In this document: one piece after another, positions 1 through 10,380 of the stretch
How the letters are laid out: the number at the start of each line of letters is the position of its first letter
Position numbering within the stretch: position 1 is the stretch's first letter
NCBI RefSeq assembly: GCF_030269925.1
Contig: NC_085118.1
Span: forward strand, 17,109,001-17,173,000
DNA length: 64,000 nucleotides
Direction: 5' to 3'
Source: Bombyx mori
Lineage: Eukaryota; Arthropoda; Insecta; Lepidoptera; Bombycidae
The notes under the pieces: model-generated
Told to the model about the DNA's origin: nothing
Database searches by the model: none
Seen by the model: the letters and a program-made list of their open reading frames with translations, nothing else
Made by a program: the position numbers and the translations under genes

Positions 1-420
1 AAGATATTTAACAGATGCATGAATATACACAAGCTTGCATATACACAAGTTCCGAACAATCACATTCGGACCGTCGGTCTACCGAGCAATACCACTCGCT
101 CCTATATACCTACAAACTCAAGCATAGCCAGTTTGCGAATACAGATCTAAAACCATCAGATCGGACTCGCAAATACAGCAAGAATCAGATCGGACTCGCG
201 ATCCGTTGGGAAGTCCTCACGAGAGGTTGAGCAAGTTGACGCCTGACCTATGCTTTGGCTGCTGTTACCATTCAAACTAAAAACGTATCGCAACATCGGG
301 TGGATCTATCAGTGACCAGGGCGTTAAAGATCGGCCGCTGCGTGAGCCGGCTCTGAGATGTAATTAGCGGCTCACTATCGCGTACTAACGTCATTTACTG
401 ATTACTCCATAAAATACAGT
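1..420. other. No gene recognised
   Basis: No coding or repeat family is recognised here. The only structure I see is a 16-bp direct repeat (ATCAGATCGGACTCGC at about 155 and 184). Confidence 0.5.
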
Positions 421-693
421 ATTATTATTTTTATTGCTTAGATGGGTGGACGAGCTCACAGCCCACCTGGTGTTAAGTGGTTACTGGAGTCCATAGACAT
501 CTTCAACGTAAATGCGCCACCCACCTTGAGATATAAGTTCTAAGGTCTCAATATAGTTACAAAGGCTGCCCCGAAACCTTCCTTCCTGCCTGAAAGCTGT
601 ATTCAAACCGAAACGCATTACTGCTTCACGGCAGAAATAGGCAGGGTGGTGGTACCTACCCGCGTGGACTCACAAGAGGTCCTGCCACCAGGA
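421..693 (-). repeat. Bm1-like SINE, 5'-truncated copy
   Basis: The body of the SINE is read on the minus strand, with its A/T-rich tail at 421-436. It holds the diagnostic blocks seen in all copies here: 'gacgagctcacagcccacc', 'gttaagtggttactggag' and 'cggcagaaataggcaggg'. The tRNA-like head is absent, so the copy is 5'-truncated. Confidence 0.85.
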
Positions 694-1039
694 AAAGTAT
701 TACGATCGATGCCAATACATACCTCTATGTACGTAATCCAAACGCTCCGCTGCTAACGTGAAATTCCACTCCGGTATCTCTAATACATTTATATAATATA
801 TGTTGATCTGTCGCAGATGTCTGGCGCCCTTGATCGTGGTTTATGGCGACACAGCACCCCTATCTTATCGCATTACAATCTCGACGCCGCCTAACGTAAT
901 ATTCATTTTTATTCATTTCTGTTTATTACTGTATTCAGGATTCCATTTGAATGTGGATGAAGTTTGTAGATACGTTGTAGAAGGTATAAGATGAGTTCTT
1001 TTATGATTAAGGAACAGACGCTTTGACCGTTTTACGTAT

Positions 1040-1247
1040 CACTACATAGTATAAAACAAAGTCGCTTTCTCTGTCCCTATATCCCTATGTATGCTTAAAT
1101 CTTTAAAACTACACAACTGATTTTGATGCGGTTTTTTTAATAGATTGAGTGAAGAGGAAGGTTTATATGTATAATAACATCCATTAAATAGTGGAGAAAT
1201 CAATAATAAATTACAGTTTCCGAAGCGAAGCGAGGGCGGGTCGCTAG
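1040..1247 (+). mobile_element. Helitron-like remnant, 3' end
   Basis: The stretch resembles a non-autonomous Helitron-type repeat widespread in Lepidoptera. It has 'gattttgatgcggtttttt' in the middle and ends in 'gcgggtcgctag' followed by T. The CTAG|T end fits the Helitron CTRR|T rule. The A|TC 5' end is not clear and no Rep/helicase is encoded. Recognition is from memory of the family, so the class is tentative. Confidence 0.5.
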
Positions 1248-1560
1248 TTAATTATATAGCACAGTCAAGAAGCTGACTGCCGGTTTAGTGTTGAGAGGTT
1301 ACCGGTGATATTACAACGTGTGGAACATGTGAAGCATGAGGTCGAAGTTTCCCTTCAAACCACAAAGCACAATTGCTTCTAAACTGTAAAAGGAATGGCG
1401 GTAGTACCCATCCGCATGGGCTTAAGATAAGAGCATCTTATCCATCCATAATTAGCTTTTTGTTTTGCTACTAAGGCAGACAAGATCGTGACCGACCTAA
1501 TGGTAACTAGTGACCGAAATAAATGAGCCCTGAGCACAGCCGAGCCGTTGCATACTGGAA

Positions 1561-1664
1561 AAAACTGGTGGTAGGACCTCTTGTGAGTCCGCACGGGTAG
1601 GTAACACCACCCATTTTTTTTTTTAACTGTGAGCTCGTCAACCCATCCAAGCAACAACAAAAAA
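1561..1664 (+). repeat. Bm1-like SINE fragment with internal deletion
   Basis: The copy starts in the mid-element block 'tggtggtaggacctcttgtg', then jumps from 'aggtaacaccacccat' over a run of T directly to the 3' block 'gtgagctcgtcaacccatcc' and an A-rich tail. The segment between the 'cggcagaaatagg' complement and the tail is missing. Confidence 0.7.
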
Positions 1665-2024
1665 ACACATTTAATAAAGTTTTTGTTTGTGTAAAGTTCG
1701 TTAAAGCTAAATACTAGCTCCCGCTGTACTTACTGTTTTCTATAGGGAACTTGATCTCATTTCTGTTAAAGTTCCTAGCTGTTGGAGTTTCTGAAAAGTT
1801 TTAAAGCGAAGCGAACGCTTCAACGAACACGTGTGTGAACTTATCAGTGTAGCACGGCAGGTGAACCTTGTGTACAAGTGCCATTATGTGGAGCATTCAA
1901 AGCCAAAACGATAATGTCATAACGATGATGTTCCCGACGGTTTCTAACGCGAAGAATATATGCTATCCTGTTAAATGGGACAATCACTGTACAATATCAA
2001 AGGCCAGCCGTGATTTTTATTATT

Positions 2025-2565
2025 ATTATTAGTTACTGAGTTCCATCCTCCTTGTGCTAGCGCGCTAGAGTTACGGCAGCGTGCGGCGCAGCCTCGACCC
2101 CCTCAGGTCACCCCGTGACCAACACCGAGAGGAGTTCTATCTCCTCATAGAGACCAGCGCTGAACGAAAACCACCACCGGCACCCAGCTGGGCGTTGGCG
2201 GTACAGCGCTGAGAGGGAAGAAGAGATTCCCTGTCCCGTTCCGCAGCCTTCTTCTACGATATGATGGACCGGTCCGATCCTGTCTTCACGACAAGGGCTC
2301 GGTGCTGTTCGTACGCAAGCATATCCTCCGCCGTGTCCTCACAGCAGCTACTGTAGTGTTGTCACTCCAGAGTCGGCTCCCTTTCGGGCGACGAGGTGCA
2401 GGTAGCGACTGAAACAGCCGTGTCTCGTGAGTATCTGTTTCGGCCGGAAGGTGAACGGTCCTCGGTTGCGATTAACCCGATGTGAGAGGACCAAGCGGAT
2501 CGCCTCGGTGATCCGTCGCCCGCAAGCGGGTCTGCCACGCGACTAGACCACGCAACGATCACAGC
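2025..2565 (-). mobile_element. R1-clade LINE remnant (ORF2 C-terminus and 3' UTR)
   Basis: This GC-rich block aligns by eye with the better-preserved R1-clade copy at 45371-46526. Shared blocks include 'gcgcgctagag', 'cccctcaggtc' and the stretch encoding the C-terminal zinc-finger region. It is riddled with stops and frameshifts. The low-coordinate end lies beside a TTA run at 2024-2037 that may be the decayed tail. Confidence 0.6.
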
Positions 2566-3200
2566 CCGCCTAAAAGATTATTTTTTTGCGACACCTAAAA
2601 AGTCTGTTTTTTTTTTTAATAACAAAAATAAAGTTTACCTTCTAGTTACTTTTAAAATTAAAATCAAAAAGACAATAATAATAATAGTTTTGTTCCATTC
2701 CATTCTCATATCCCAAATTCAATACGAAAACAAATATTTATGTATGTAAATAATAATGTATTTATGTTTATTTAAAAATAGTAAAAATTTCAGTAACTAT
2801 CCAACACCGTTACCACGATACAGTTGCGGCGACCGAACAAACATGCTCACAAACAATTCCATCACAAACATAAAGCTAAAGACTATGTATTATACACATA
2901 TATACACAGATGTATATAAACGACACGGAGCGGTCAGAGAGAGCGCGCTATGCCGCGGAATTTATGTCGCGCATTCAACCCCCGCACGGTCTGTTTGAGC
3001 CGTTTAAATGTTAATAAAACGACTTAATTCACATACGTATTGTTCAATAAAAACATGTTTATTTTAACTCTTGTGTATTCTCGCAAACGAAGCGAATACA
3101 GGTCTCTCCGTTCTCACTGGTGCGCTCGATCTGAGACCCATTCTTACCTTCATAACTTTCTTGCTATATTATTCGAACCGTCTACAGATGGGGATTTTTT

Positions 3201-3442
3201 AATTTTTTTTTTCTTAGATTGGTGGACGAGCTCACAGCCCACCTGGTGTTAAGTGGTTACTGAAGCCCATAGACATCTACAACGTAAATGCGCCACCCAC
3301 CTTGTGATATGAGCTCTAAGTATAGTATAGTTACAACGGCTGCCCCACTCTTCAAACCGAAGCGCATTCCTGCTTCACGGCTGAAATAGGCAGGGCGGTG
3401 GTACCTACCCGTGCGGACTCACAAGAAGTCCTATCACCAGTA
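3201..3442 (-). repeat. Bm1-like SINE, 5'-truncated copy
   Basis: Minus-strand copy with a T-rich start (the A tail) at about 3201. It runs through 'gttaagtggttactgaagcc' to 'aagaagtcctatcaccagta'. The tRNA-like head is missing. Confidence 0.85.
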
Positions 3443-4518
3443 ATTATCATTGTTTTTCATTATCATTACTTTATTGTCTGAATTTCGATGCGCATAAAAT
3501 AAATACCAAACAATCTTTATTTCGTTAGGTCGGCTGCCGATCATCGGAAAACAGAAAGCTGTCACTCTAATATCACCCGCAAGAATTGATCTTGGGGTCA
3601 AAACTATAGCTGGCTAAGCACTGAGTGAAGTTGTCTTAAGAATTCACAAAGTCACGGCGTATTATAGAGTGTATTTACGTTAAAGAGAATGATAACATCT
3701 CGAATGCTAATCTTATTGGTAACAGTGGCCAGACTGCCCCTCCAGCTAGCCAGCGCTGACTCGCAACAAAACATGTAGTTGTTCAGCAAAAATTTCTAGA
3801 CCGTGAGACAAGATCGTCCCTCCACGCACGCACACGTAGAGACCGTTATTTCTTGTTTTGTTTTTATAGACACGTAGACGCCAACATTACGTTTATTGAA
3901 TTTTATTGTATAATAGTTGTGATGAAAGACTGGTAATAAACTCCGTTCTGTAAACACATACGCATCGGACTTGTTATCAGATATATCTATTGGCTTCATT
4001 CTAATCAGCAGTTAGACATCACTCAACAGTAGTTACTAAGTAGTTATACAAGTCTCTGAAAGCGCGACTGAAGGTGGATAGGTGTAATTCGCGTTTTAAT
4101 GTCCGATACCCACTTATTGTTTGAAAGGGCTGAGAGTCATTTGATAATTGAGAGCAAAAAAAAACCGCTACCCAAGTTGAGGCACGCGGATCCCATCATT
4201 AACAAATATTTACAAAAATAGTACTTTACATAATGGGATTTTCAGAACTCTATATTATCTAAATATTATACGGTTTAAACCCCAAAAAAAAATCTTATTT
4301 TACTCATTAGGTGGGAACACGAATGGAAAAAAAAACCTCATAAAAAATCTAATTTAGATTTGAATTTTTATCAACAAAATTATAATAAAGGTTCATTAAT
4401 TAAATTTTAATACCCAAGACCGTATACAGGTTTACTTTGAAGTAGAACCAGACTAAAAATACAGCCATGCTAGCACGTCTATCGCCATAATTAGCAAATC
4501 TATCAACACAATTTTGAA
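3443..4518. other. No gene recognised
   Basis: The stretch is AT-rich without a convincing reading frame or known repeat. Short frames on both strands have no recognisable motif. Confidence 0.4.
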
Positions 4519-4952
4519 GTCGTCGTGGCCTAACGGATAAGACGTCCGGTGCATTCGTGTTGAACGATGCACCGGTGTTCGAATCCCGCAGGCGAGTACC
4601 AATTTTTCTAATGAAATACGTACTCAACAAATGTTCACGATTGGTTTCCACGGTGAAGGAATAACATCGTGTAATAAAAATGAAACCCGCAAAATTATAA
4701 TTTGCGTAATTACTGGTGGTAGGACCTCTTGTGAGTCCGCACGGGTGGGTACCACCACCTTGCCTATTTCTGCCGTGAAGCAGTAATGCGTTTCGGTTTG
4801 AAGGGCGGGGCAGCCGTTGTAACTATACTCGAGACCTTAGAACTTATACCTCAAGGTGCCGCATTTACGTTGTGGATGTCTATGGGCTCCAGTAACCACT
4901 TAACACCAGGTGGGCTGTGAGCTCGTCCACACACCTAAGCAAAAAAAAAAAC
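4519..4952 (+). repeat. Full-length Bm1-like SINE with tRNA-like head
   Basis: This is the best complete SINE in the window. The head has pol III internal promoter boxes: an A box TGGCCTAACGG at 4526-4536 and a B box TGTTCGAATCC at 4576-4586, in a tRNA-like context. A unique body follows, then the LINE-like tail 'gtgagctcgtcc..ctaagc' and a poly-A run ending at 4952. The head shows that the family is tRNA-derived. I infer mobilisation in trans by a LINE; see the shared-tail finding. Confidence 0.9.
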
Positions 4953-5295
4953 AAGTTATTGTGAGCAACCAAAACATATTGCGGCCATAAATAAAAAAAT
5001 ACCAATCCATTAATAAAAAACTTCACCGTAAAATTAGTAAATAAAACATGAATTGGCCTAACTTGGTATTGAAACACCAAAGCCCTGCTCCCGGTGAAAA
5101 AACCAAGTCGCGTACTCTCGTAGTATGAATATAATAGGACTATTCGTATTCCGAGGAGAGTACGCGGTGTAGTACGTTAAACTTGAGTGTTTTAGCATTA
5201 ACTTCTACGCGCCGTTTTAATGCTTCGAAAACGTTTATATTCATCGAGTCGAGTATGATGAGTGCGAAAAAGTGTTAATTTTATATCTCTTCTTC

Positions 5296-5585
5296 TATAC
5301 CTAGCGGGATAAAGTGGAGTACCTTATCCCACTAGGTGAGGTCGGCACAGCGAATTTTTCTATTCCATTCTTCTTCTATTTAGCCATCATCTCAACACTC
5401 ACCCCTCTCTCTCTCATATCGTCATTCACGCACTCCATCCATGTCTTCTTCGGTCGACCTCTTTCCCCAACTACCTTGCACTACTATTTCCATACATCTC
5501 CTAGTCATATGCATCTTCTCTCTACGCATCACATGTCCATACCACGCTAACTGTCCGCTCTTTAATTTGTCAATCACCGGATCAA
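5296..5585 (-). mobile_element. RTE-like LINE, ORF C-terminus remnant
   Basis: Read on the minus strand, the frame gives pieces of the usual C-terminal motif of RTE-like LINEs. These are a 'LAWYGHVMRR' block followed by a degenerate 'GKR..ED.MDGV' region, with stops and shifts. The end is marked by an imperfect inverted repeat (cctagcgggataa / ttatcccactagg) at 5299-5337. Confidence 0.6.
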
Positions 5586-6254
5586 TTTGTCAATTTTATA
5601 TATTGGCTTAAAAGGGTATAAAATCTGATGTATTATAATAAAGACCTACGGCACTAGTACATGACTCCCGTGGCCTATCTTAAGACATGAATTACGACTT
5701 TTATACATCATTACTCGAACTCATATGAGCTGTGACCACAAACAGCAACGAATATTGGACAAACTTATGTCAAAAGGAAGACAAGAATATGACCTTACTA
5801 AATAGTGCTAATTTATTACTGTCATTGATCCCATTAGCAATTTCAGGCTTAACGCCGTCGACAGAAAAAAATCTTATCACAAACTATTGTCACATCAAAG
5901 CATAATTGCCATTCAATTCTCTTGCAGGGCTCTCCCCGGGTTGCCATGGGAACTCGAACGGTATCGATCCGTTTTCGGCAAAAAATAAATGCTTACGCGG
6001 CTGAAAGACGAGACGGCTTCGCAAACTATAAGTGTATAGGTACAGGAGGAGCTAAAGTAACCGAGGCAGCGCCGACGGCCACGCGAATTACGGAAACAGG
6101 ATACCCGCGAACGAGGGCACAATGTCTGATGAAAACGTTCACGAAGAATAAATACATCGCATAGAATCGAATCATGTGCGATGTCCACAAAATTATTTAT
6201 TCAAATATCAAACAATTCAATACGCCAATAAAGATTAGACAAATACAAAAAAAA

Positions 6255-6625
6255 GATGTGTACTGTCGTGGGACACCAGATAAGAACGAAGTTCCTTATT
6301 ATAAAAATATTAATTTTAAGTTCTATTCGAGGTATAAAGAAAATAAAACTGGAGGTTTCGCAACAACCCACGGTCATTCGGTAACGTGCGAACTTATTGT
6401 GGTACACTTCATTCACGGTTGTTTGCATAAGAGTTAGTGTAGGTATTGCGCAAACGAACCCTCTGAGATCGTGGTCAATGAATGATAAAAAAATATGTTA
6501 TTTTTTGTACGTTATTACAAAGTTAAGTCGTACACTGTGTGCTTTACTAATAAAAACCTTACGTTACGGACGTTATTTCCCGGTTAGGGTACCCCTCCGC
6601 ATCGTGCCATAAGGAACTTCGTTCC
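6255..6625 (+). repeat. Four-copy unclassified repeat, copy 1
   Basis: Starts at 'gatgtgtactgtcgtggg' directly after an A-run and ends at 'ataaggaacttcgttcc' before another A-run. The 13-bp near-palindrome GGAACGAAGTTCC marks both ends. Other copies lie at 24816, 32804 and 36050, all in the same orientation. No ORF is conserved among copies, so this is probably a non-autonomous element of unknown class. Confidence 0.65.
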
Positions 6626-6756
6626 AAAATTAAATGAAGATTTCATAATATTGGACTCTATACCAACGTACTATAATTACGGACCTTGGTAGTCAAAACC
6701 ACAATTATACATCGTAACTGATACATAATAGACTAGGGTGTATGTTGTTGTACCCT

Positions 6757-7143
6757 TTTTTTTATTGCCCTTGAAGGCAGACGAGCATACGGCTCACCTG
6801 ATGGTGAGTGGTTACCGTCGCCCATGGACTTCAGCAATGCCAGGGGCAGAGCCAAGCCGCTGTCTACCGCTTAATACTCTCCACAAGCCTCGTTTGAAGA
6901 AGGACATGTCATAGCGCTCGGAAAACACCATGGAGGGGGGCTCATTCCATAGCCGGATGGTACATGGCAAAAAAGACCTCTGGAAACGCACTGTGGATGA
7001 CCGGAGTGGCTCCAGGTAGTATGGATGAACTCTACTCCGGTGGCGGGCGGTGCGATGAAAAAACGAGATGCCGGTATCATCTCGAACAATTCCTCAGAGC
7101 ACTCCCCATGAAACATACGGTACAAAATATGGTACAAAATACA
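6757..7143 (-). mobile_element. LINE 3' end, CR1/Jockey-superfamily type ('LINE-A')
   Basis: On the minus strand this encodes the RT C-terminal tail seen in many copies here (MYHILYRMFHGECSEELFEM, then a block around PRTIRLWNELP), with a frameshift. The 3' UTR follows, ending in 'gcctacaagggcaataaa'-like sequence and poly-A (T run at 6757-6765). It is 5'-truncated. The clade is uncertain. I call this family LINE-A below. Confidence 0.7.
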
Positions 7144-7175
7144 AATTACCCTAAAGAATAAAACGCCAGCGGTGT

Positions 7176-7272
7176 GTATGGTGCGAGTTTTTAACTTTCT
7201 CGATAGCGTAAAAGTTAGCTCAAATTTGTATGGAGTTAGAACGTTTGTCTACGTTTACCGATAGGAGCGCTG
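7176..7272 (+). repeat. Half copy of the foldback MITE at 15598
   Basis: Shares 'tgcgagtttttaac..ctcgatagcgtaaaagtt' and 'caaatttgtatggagtt' with one arm and centre of the foldback element at 15598-15730. Only one arm is present. Confidence 0.6.
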
Positions 7273-7479
7273 TTCCAGCTGCATAAAAAATTGAGTTACA
7301 CACAGGACCTGTTTCGAGAAATTTGACTGTACCGGTGTCCCAGTCCCGCAGACGCGTATCAATTTTACTAAGGAAATGAGTAGGTACTTAAGCGTGCCCA
7401 TGAATTACTTCCTGGATGACGAATAACATCGTGTAATAAAGATCGTACGCACGAAAATCGTAGAATAGCGTAAGTATCT

Positions 7480-7915
7480 TTTTTTTTATTGCTAGGCGGG
7501 TGGACGAGCTCACAGCCCACCTGGTGTTAATTGGTTACCAGAGCCCATAGATATCTACAACGTAAATGCGCCATCCACTTTAAGATATAAAGTTCTAAGG
7601 TCTCAAGTATAGTTACAACGACTGCCCCACCCTTCAAACCGAAACGCATTACTGCTTCACTGCAGAAATAGGCAGGTTGGTGATACCTACCCGTGCGGAC
7701 TCACAGGAGGTCCTACCACCAGTAATTACGCAAATTATAATTTTGCGGGTTTGATTTTTATTACACGATGTTATTCCTTCACCGTGGAAGTCAATCGTGA
7801 ACAATTGTTGAGTACGTATTTCATTAGCAAAATTGGTACCCGCCTGAGATTCGAACACCGGTGCATCCCTCAACACGAATGCACCAGACGTCTTATCCTT
7901 TAGGCCACGACGACT
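7480..7915 (-). repeat. Full-length Bm1-like SINE
   Basis: Complete copy on the minus strand. The T run at 7481-7490 is the tail, and the tRNA-like head ends near 7915. The B box region is present but differs by one base from the copy at 4519 (GAATCT instead of GAATCC). Confidence 0.9.
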
Positions 7916-8396
7916 TAGCCTATGGTAGGATGTACTGTGAGCAAGTGTGAGCCACGCCTGTATCCTGAATATTCCTAAATAGAAAATGTATATGACCTTC
8001 AGTAACTACTCAACACTAGGTAGCTGGTGAGTTCGTTCACCAATACAATTTAGACTTAATGTAATGCGACAAGGTGAACAATACGACTCACGTTGTGTTC
8101 TTTGTCTGTCCTAATCGTTTGCTGTCCGGTGGTGGTATCTTATCAAATTCTTACCAAAACGGATAAGGCTTCCATCTATTTGTGCTCCATTGTAGCATCG
8201 GTATTTGTAAGATTTTCAACTATACCATTGAGAGACGGAATTGTGGGTAGGTCACACAAATGCGGACCAAAATGGATCGACGGTCTGATAAACGTCTCGA
8301 GAATGCGTCAGGTGTATAGGTATAGGGATCTTCACGTTGAATAATTAATAACCTAACTTGATATTCTGATACAGATATTTATGTTGAGGTATATCT

Positions 8397-8702
8397 CTCT
8401 CGCACCGCCCGCCACCGGAGTAGAGTTCATCCATACTACCTGGAGCCAATACGTTAATCCACAGTGCGTTTCCAGAGATCTTTTTCGCTACGTACCATCT
8501 GGCTTTGGAATAAGCTCCCCTCCACGGTGTTTCCCGAGCGCTATGACATATCCTTCTTCAAACGAGACTTGTGGAGAATACTTAACGGTAGGCAGCGGCT
8601 TGGCTCTTCCCCTGGTATTGCTGAAGTTCGTGGGTGACGGTAACCACTCACCATCAGGTGTGCCGTATGCTCGTCTGCCTACAAGGGCATTAAAAAAAAA
8701 AA
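8397..8702 (+). mobile_element. LINE-A 3' end, 5'-truncated
   Basis: Plus-strand copy of the LINE-A tail. It contains the frame for FPERYDMSFFKRG-like residues with changes, then 'ggcagcggcttggctc', 'ggtgacggtaaccactcacc' and an A tail at 8690-8702. The reading frame is broken. Confidence 0.7.
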
Positions 8703-9508
8703 ATTTGATTTATTTTTATAAAGTTGTTAGCTGTGTCCATCTTTTCTATTGTTTTAGATGAAGATACAAGATCGTCTCTGATAGACATCACAGTGCCGCT
8801 ACCAATCATGGAGCCGTAAGATGTCTCAAAAGCTTTACAACACTTAGCCCTGTCCCCTCTGCACACGATCTGTCTATGGCTGAGTAGTGTTCCGTTCGTA
8901 AACACAACATTTGTAAGTTTAATTCTATCATGTTTTTCCTCTCTCCAGCCAAATTATGTTTGCAGAATTTTGCTATCGTATGTTGTTGATACACCTTGAC
9001 TTTTATTGTTGGCATTTGTTTTTTACTTTGTTTCTTCTGCGAGCTTTCTCTTTCTCCTAAAATTATCAGTAAAGTAGGTAATAAATGTAAAAAAAAAAAA
9101 ATTAGGTTCAACAAAATGTACATTATTTTAAATCCACAAATTACTCGCCCGTCACCTTTATTCTCGTCATACTAATACATTTCTCCGAAGTGCCAAAACT
9201 ATTTTTTCTAATTCCTTAAATCATTCACATAAGCGAAAGGAGAGCACCTGAAATACGAATAAACACGAAATGTTTATTTCATACATCCTCTAAGATTAGT
9301 TTAGGCCTCGACGCTCACCGTGGGACGTACCTGTCCAAACAATTGATTTCTCACTCTAACGAACGCTCTAAGAAGACGACCGATCTATCAAGTTACCCGA
9401 ACTATGCTTGACGATTTGATTTACATAAAATGTTTGAAATGAAACATGGTATAATTTTTATTTTTGCTTATTCCAGACGACTAATTTCTGACTGACAGCA
9501 TTAACTTA
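8703..9508. other. No gene recognised
   Basis: Short open frames on both strands (8690-8905 minus, 8806-9123 minus) show no known motif. Around 8765 a plus-strand frame reads SLIDITVP, faintly like the endonuclease motif of the LINE at 21155. This is too weak to call. Confidence 0.4.
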
Positions 9509-9522
9509 GGCTCTGCCAATGA

Positions 9523-9632
9523 ATATACTTGGGCCCGCGGTTCGCAGTCGCGGATCAGTCACACATACCCCATGCGCCCCCTAGGCGTGAGGACCTCGTA
9601 GGAAGTTCGGCCCCCGGCCCCTGAAAAAAAAA
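9523..9632 (+). mobile_element. R1-clade LINE, extreme 3' end only, with target duplication
   Basis: These 110 bp match the reverse complement of the 3' UTR end of the R1-clade copy at 45371-46526 ('gggcccgcgg', 'catacccc', 'gaggacctcgtagga'). The stretch ends in a poly-A run. It is bracketed by an imperfect 14-bp direct repeat (ggctctgccaatga at 9509, ggctccgacaatga at 9633). It therefore looks like a drastically 5'-truncated insertion. Confidence 0.7.
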
Positions 9633-9646
9633 GGCTCCGACAATGA

Positions 9647-10119
9647 CTTAAAACTAAGTAGGATTAGCTTGCCGGCTCATTCATTCCATTAATCTAAAAA
9701 TTGAATAATTACATAAGGAACCAAACACTCCGGATAGTCGTAAATTACAAATTCTCTCAAAACATAAAAAACAATCCGACCGCTTCGGAAACAAGGTAGC
9801 ACATTAGCGATACACGTTCATCCCCTTTGAGGACGCTGTATCTATCAAATAAATTAGAATTGATTACGGAGCTCCCTCGGCGGCGCGGCGAGACTCCACT
9901 TGCGATACTCGAGGCGCACGCGAACGTAATGAGTCTTCGTTTAAAAAACTTTGTTTTTCCTGTTTCAGCAAACTTGAGTTTCGGGTGTGGCTATAGTTGT
10001 GCATTAAATTAATCTCCCATATCCGCCATAAGAATTTACAGTGGCCAATAAACACATATTGATCAAACAAAATAAAAAAGAACGATTAGTAATTCATTGA
10101 TTTTCTTTAAATCTTCTCT
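9647..10119. other. No gene recognised
   Basis: AT-rich flank of the Jockey-clade insertion. Nothing recognisable apart from a GC-richer patch near 9870-9940 without a coding signature. Confidence 0.4.
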
Positions 10120-10135
10120 AATTACGCTTAGTACT
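10120..10135. repeat. Target-site duplication, left copy
   Basis: AATTACGCTTAGTACT, identical to 15331-15346. It lies immediately outside the poly-T (A-tail) end of the Jockey-clade element. Confidence 0.95.
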
Positions 10136-10380
10136 TTTTTTTTTTTTGTTTTATGATTGAAAGATTACTGGTGGCCCGGAGGCCTTTCCAGTTTCACCAG
10201 GACACGTGGGCGAGCAAAGGCTCAGCCAGGAGAGGTGGGATTTGCTAACAGCTACCCGAGCGCCTCCGAAGGAGACCTAACAGCTCAAGAGTAGCTGCTT
10301 CGCGAATGAATCTACTACCGGATCGGAATCGCGACCCGCTGAGAAGATCCGGCGAGAAACTCAGCGAGCTGATTCATGGG

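Noticed and set aside
4519..4590. tRNA gene
   Set aside because: It has A and B boxes but does not fold into a full cloverleaf with a 7-bp acceptor stem, and it is the head of a SINE repeated at 7840-7915.
5922..6164. Possible exon after an acceptor-like 'ttctcttgcag'
   Set aside because: The frame has no recognisable domain, no matching donor or neighbouring exon, and the opposite strand is open as well.
7985..8045. Another Bm1 tail
   Set aside because: Only about 30 bp resemble the tail ('ctactcaacactaggtagct'); too diverged to call.
8690..9123. Minus-strand frames of 71 and 105 codons
   Set aside because: They overlap each other in different frames, no motif is recognised, and the first includes part of a LINE-A tail.
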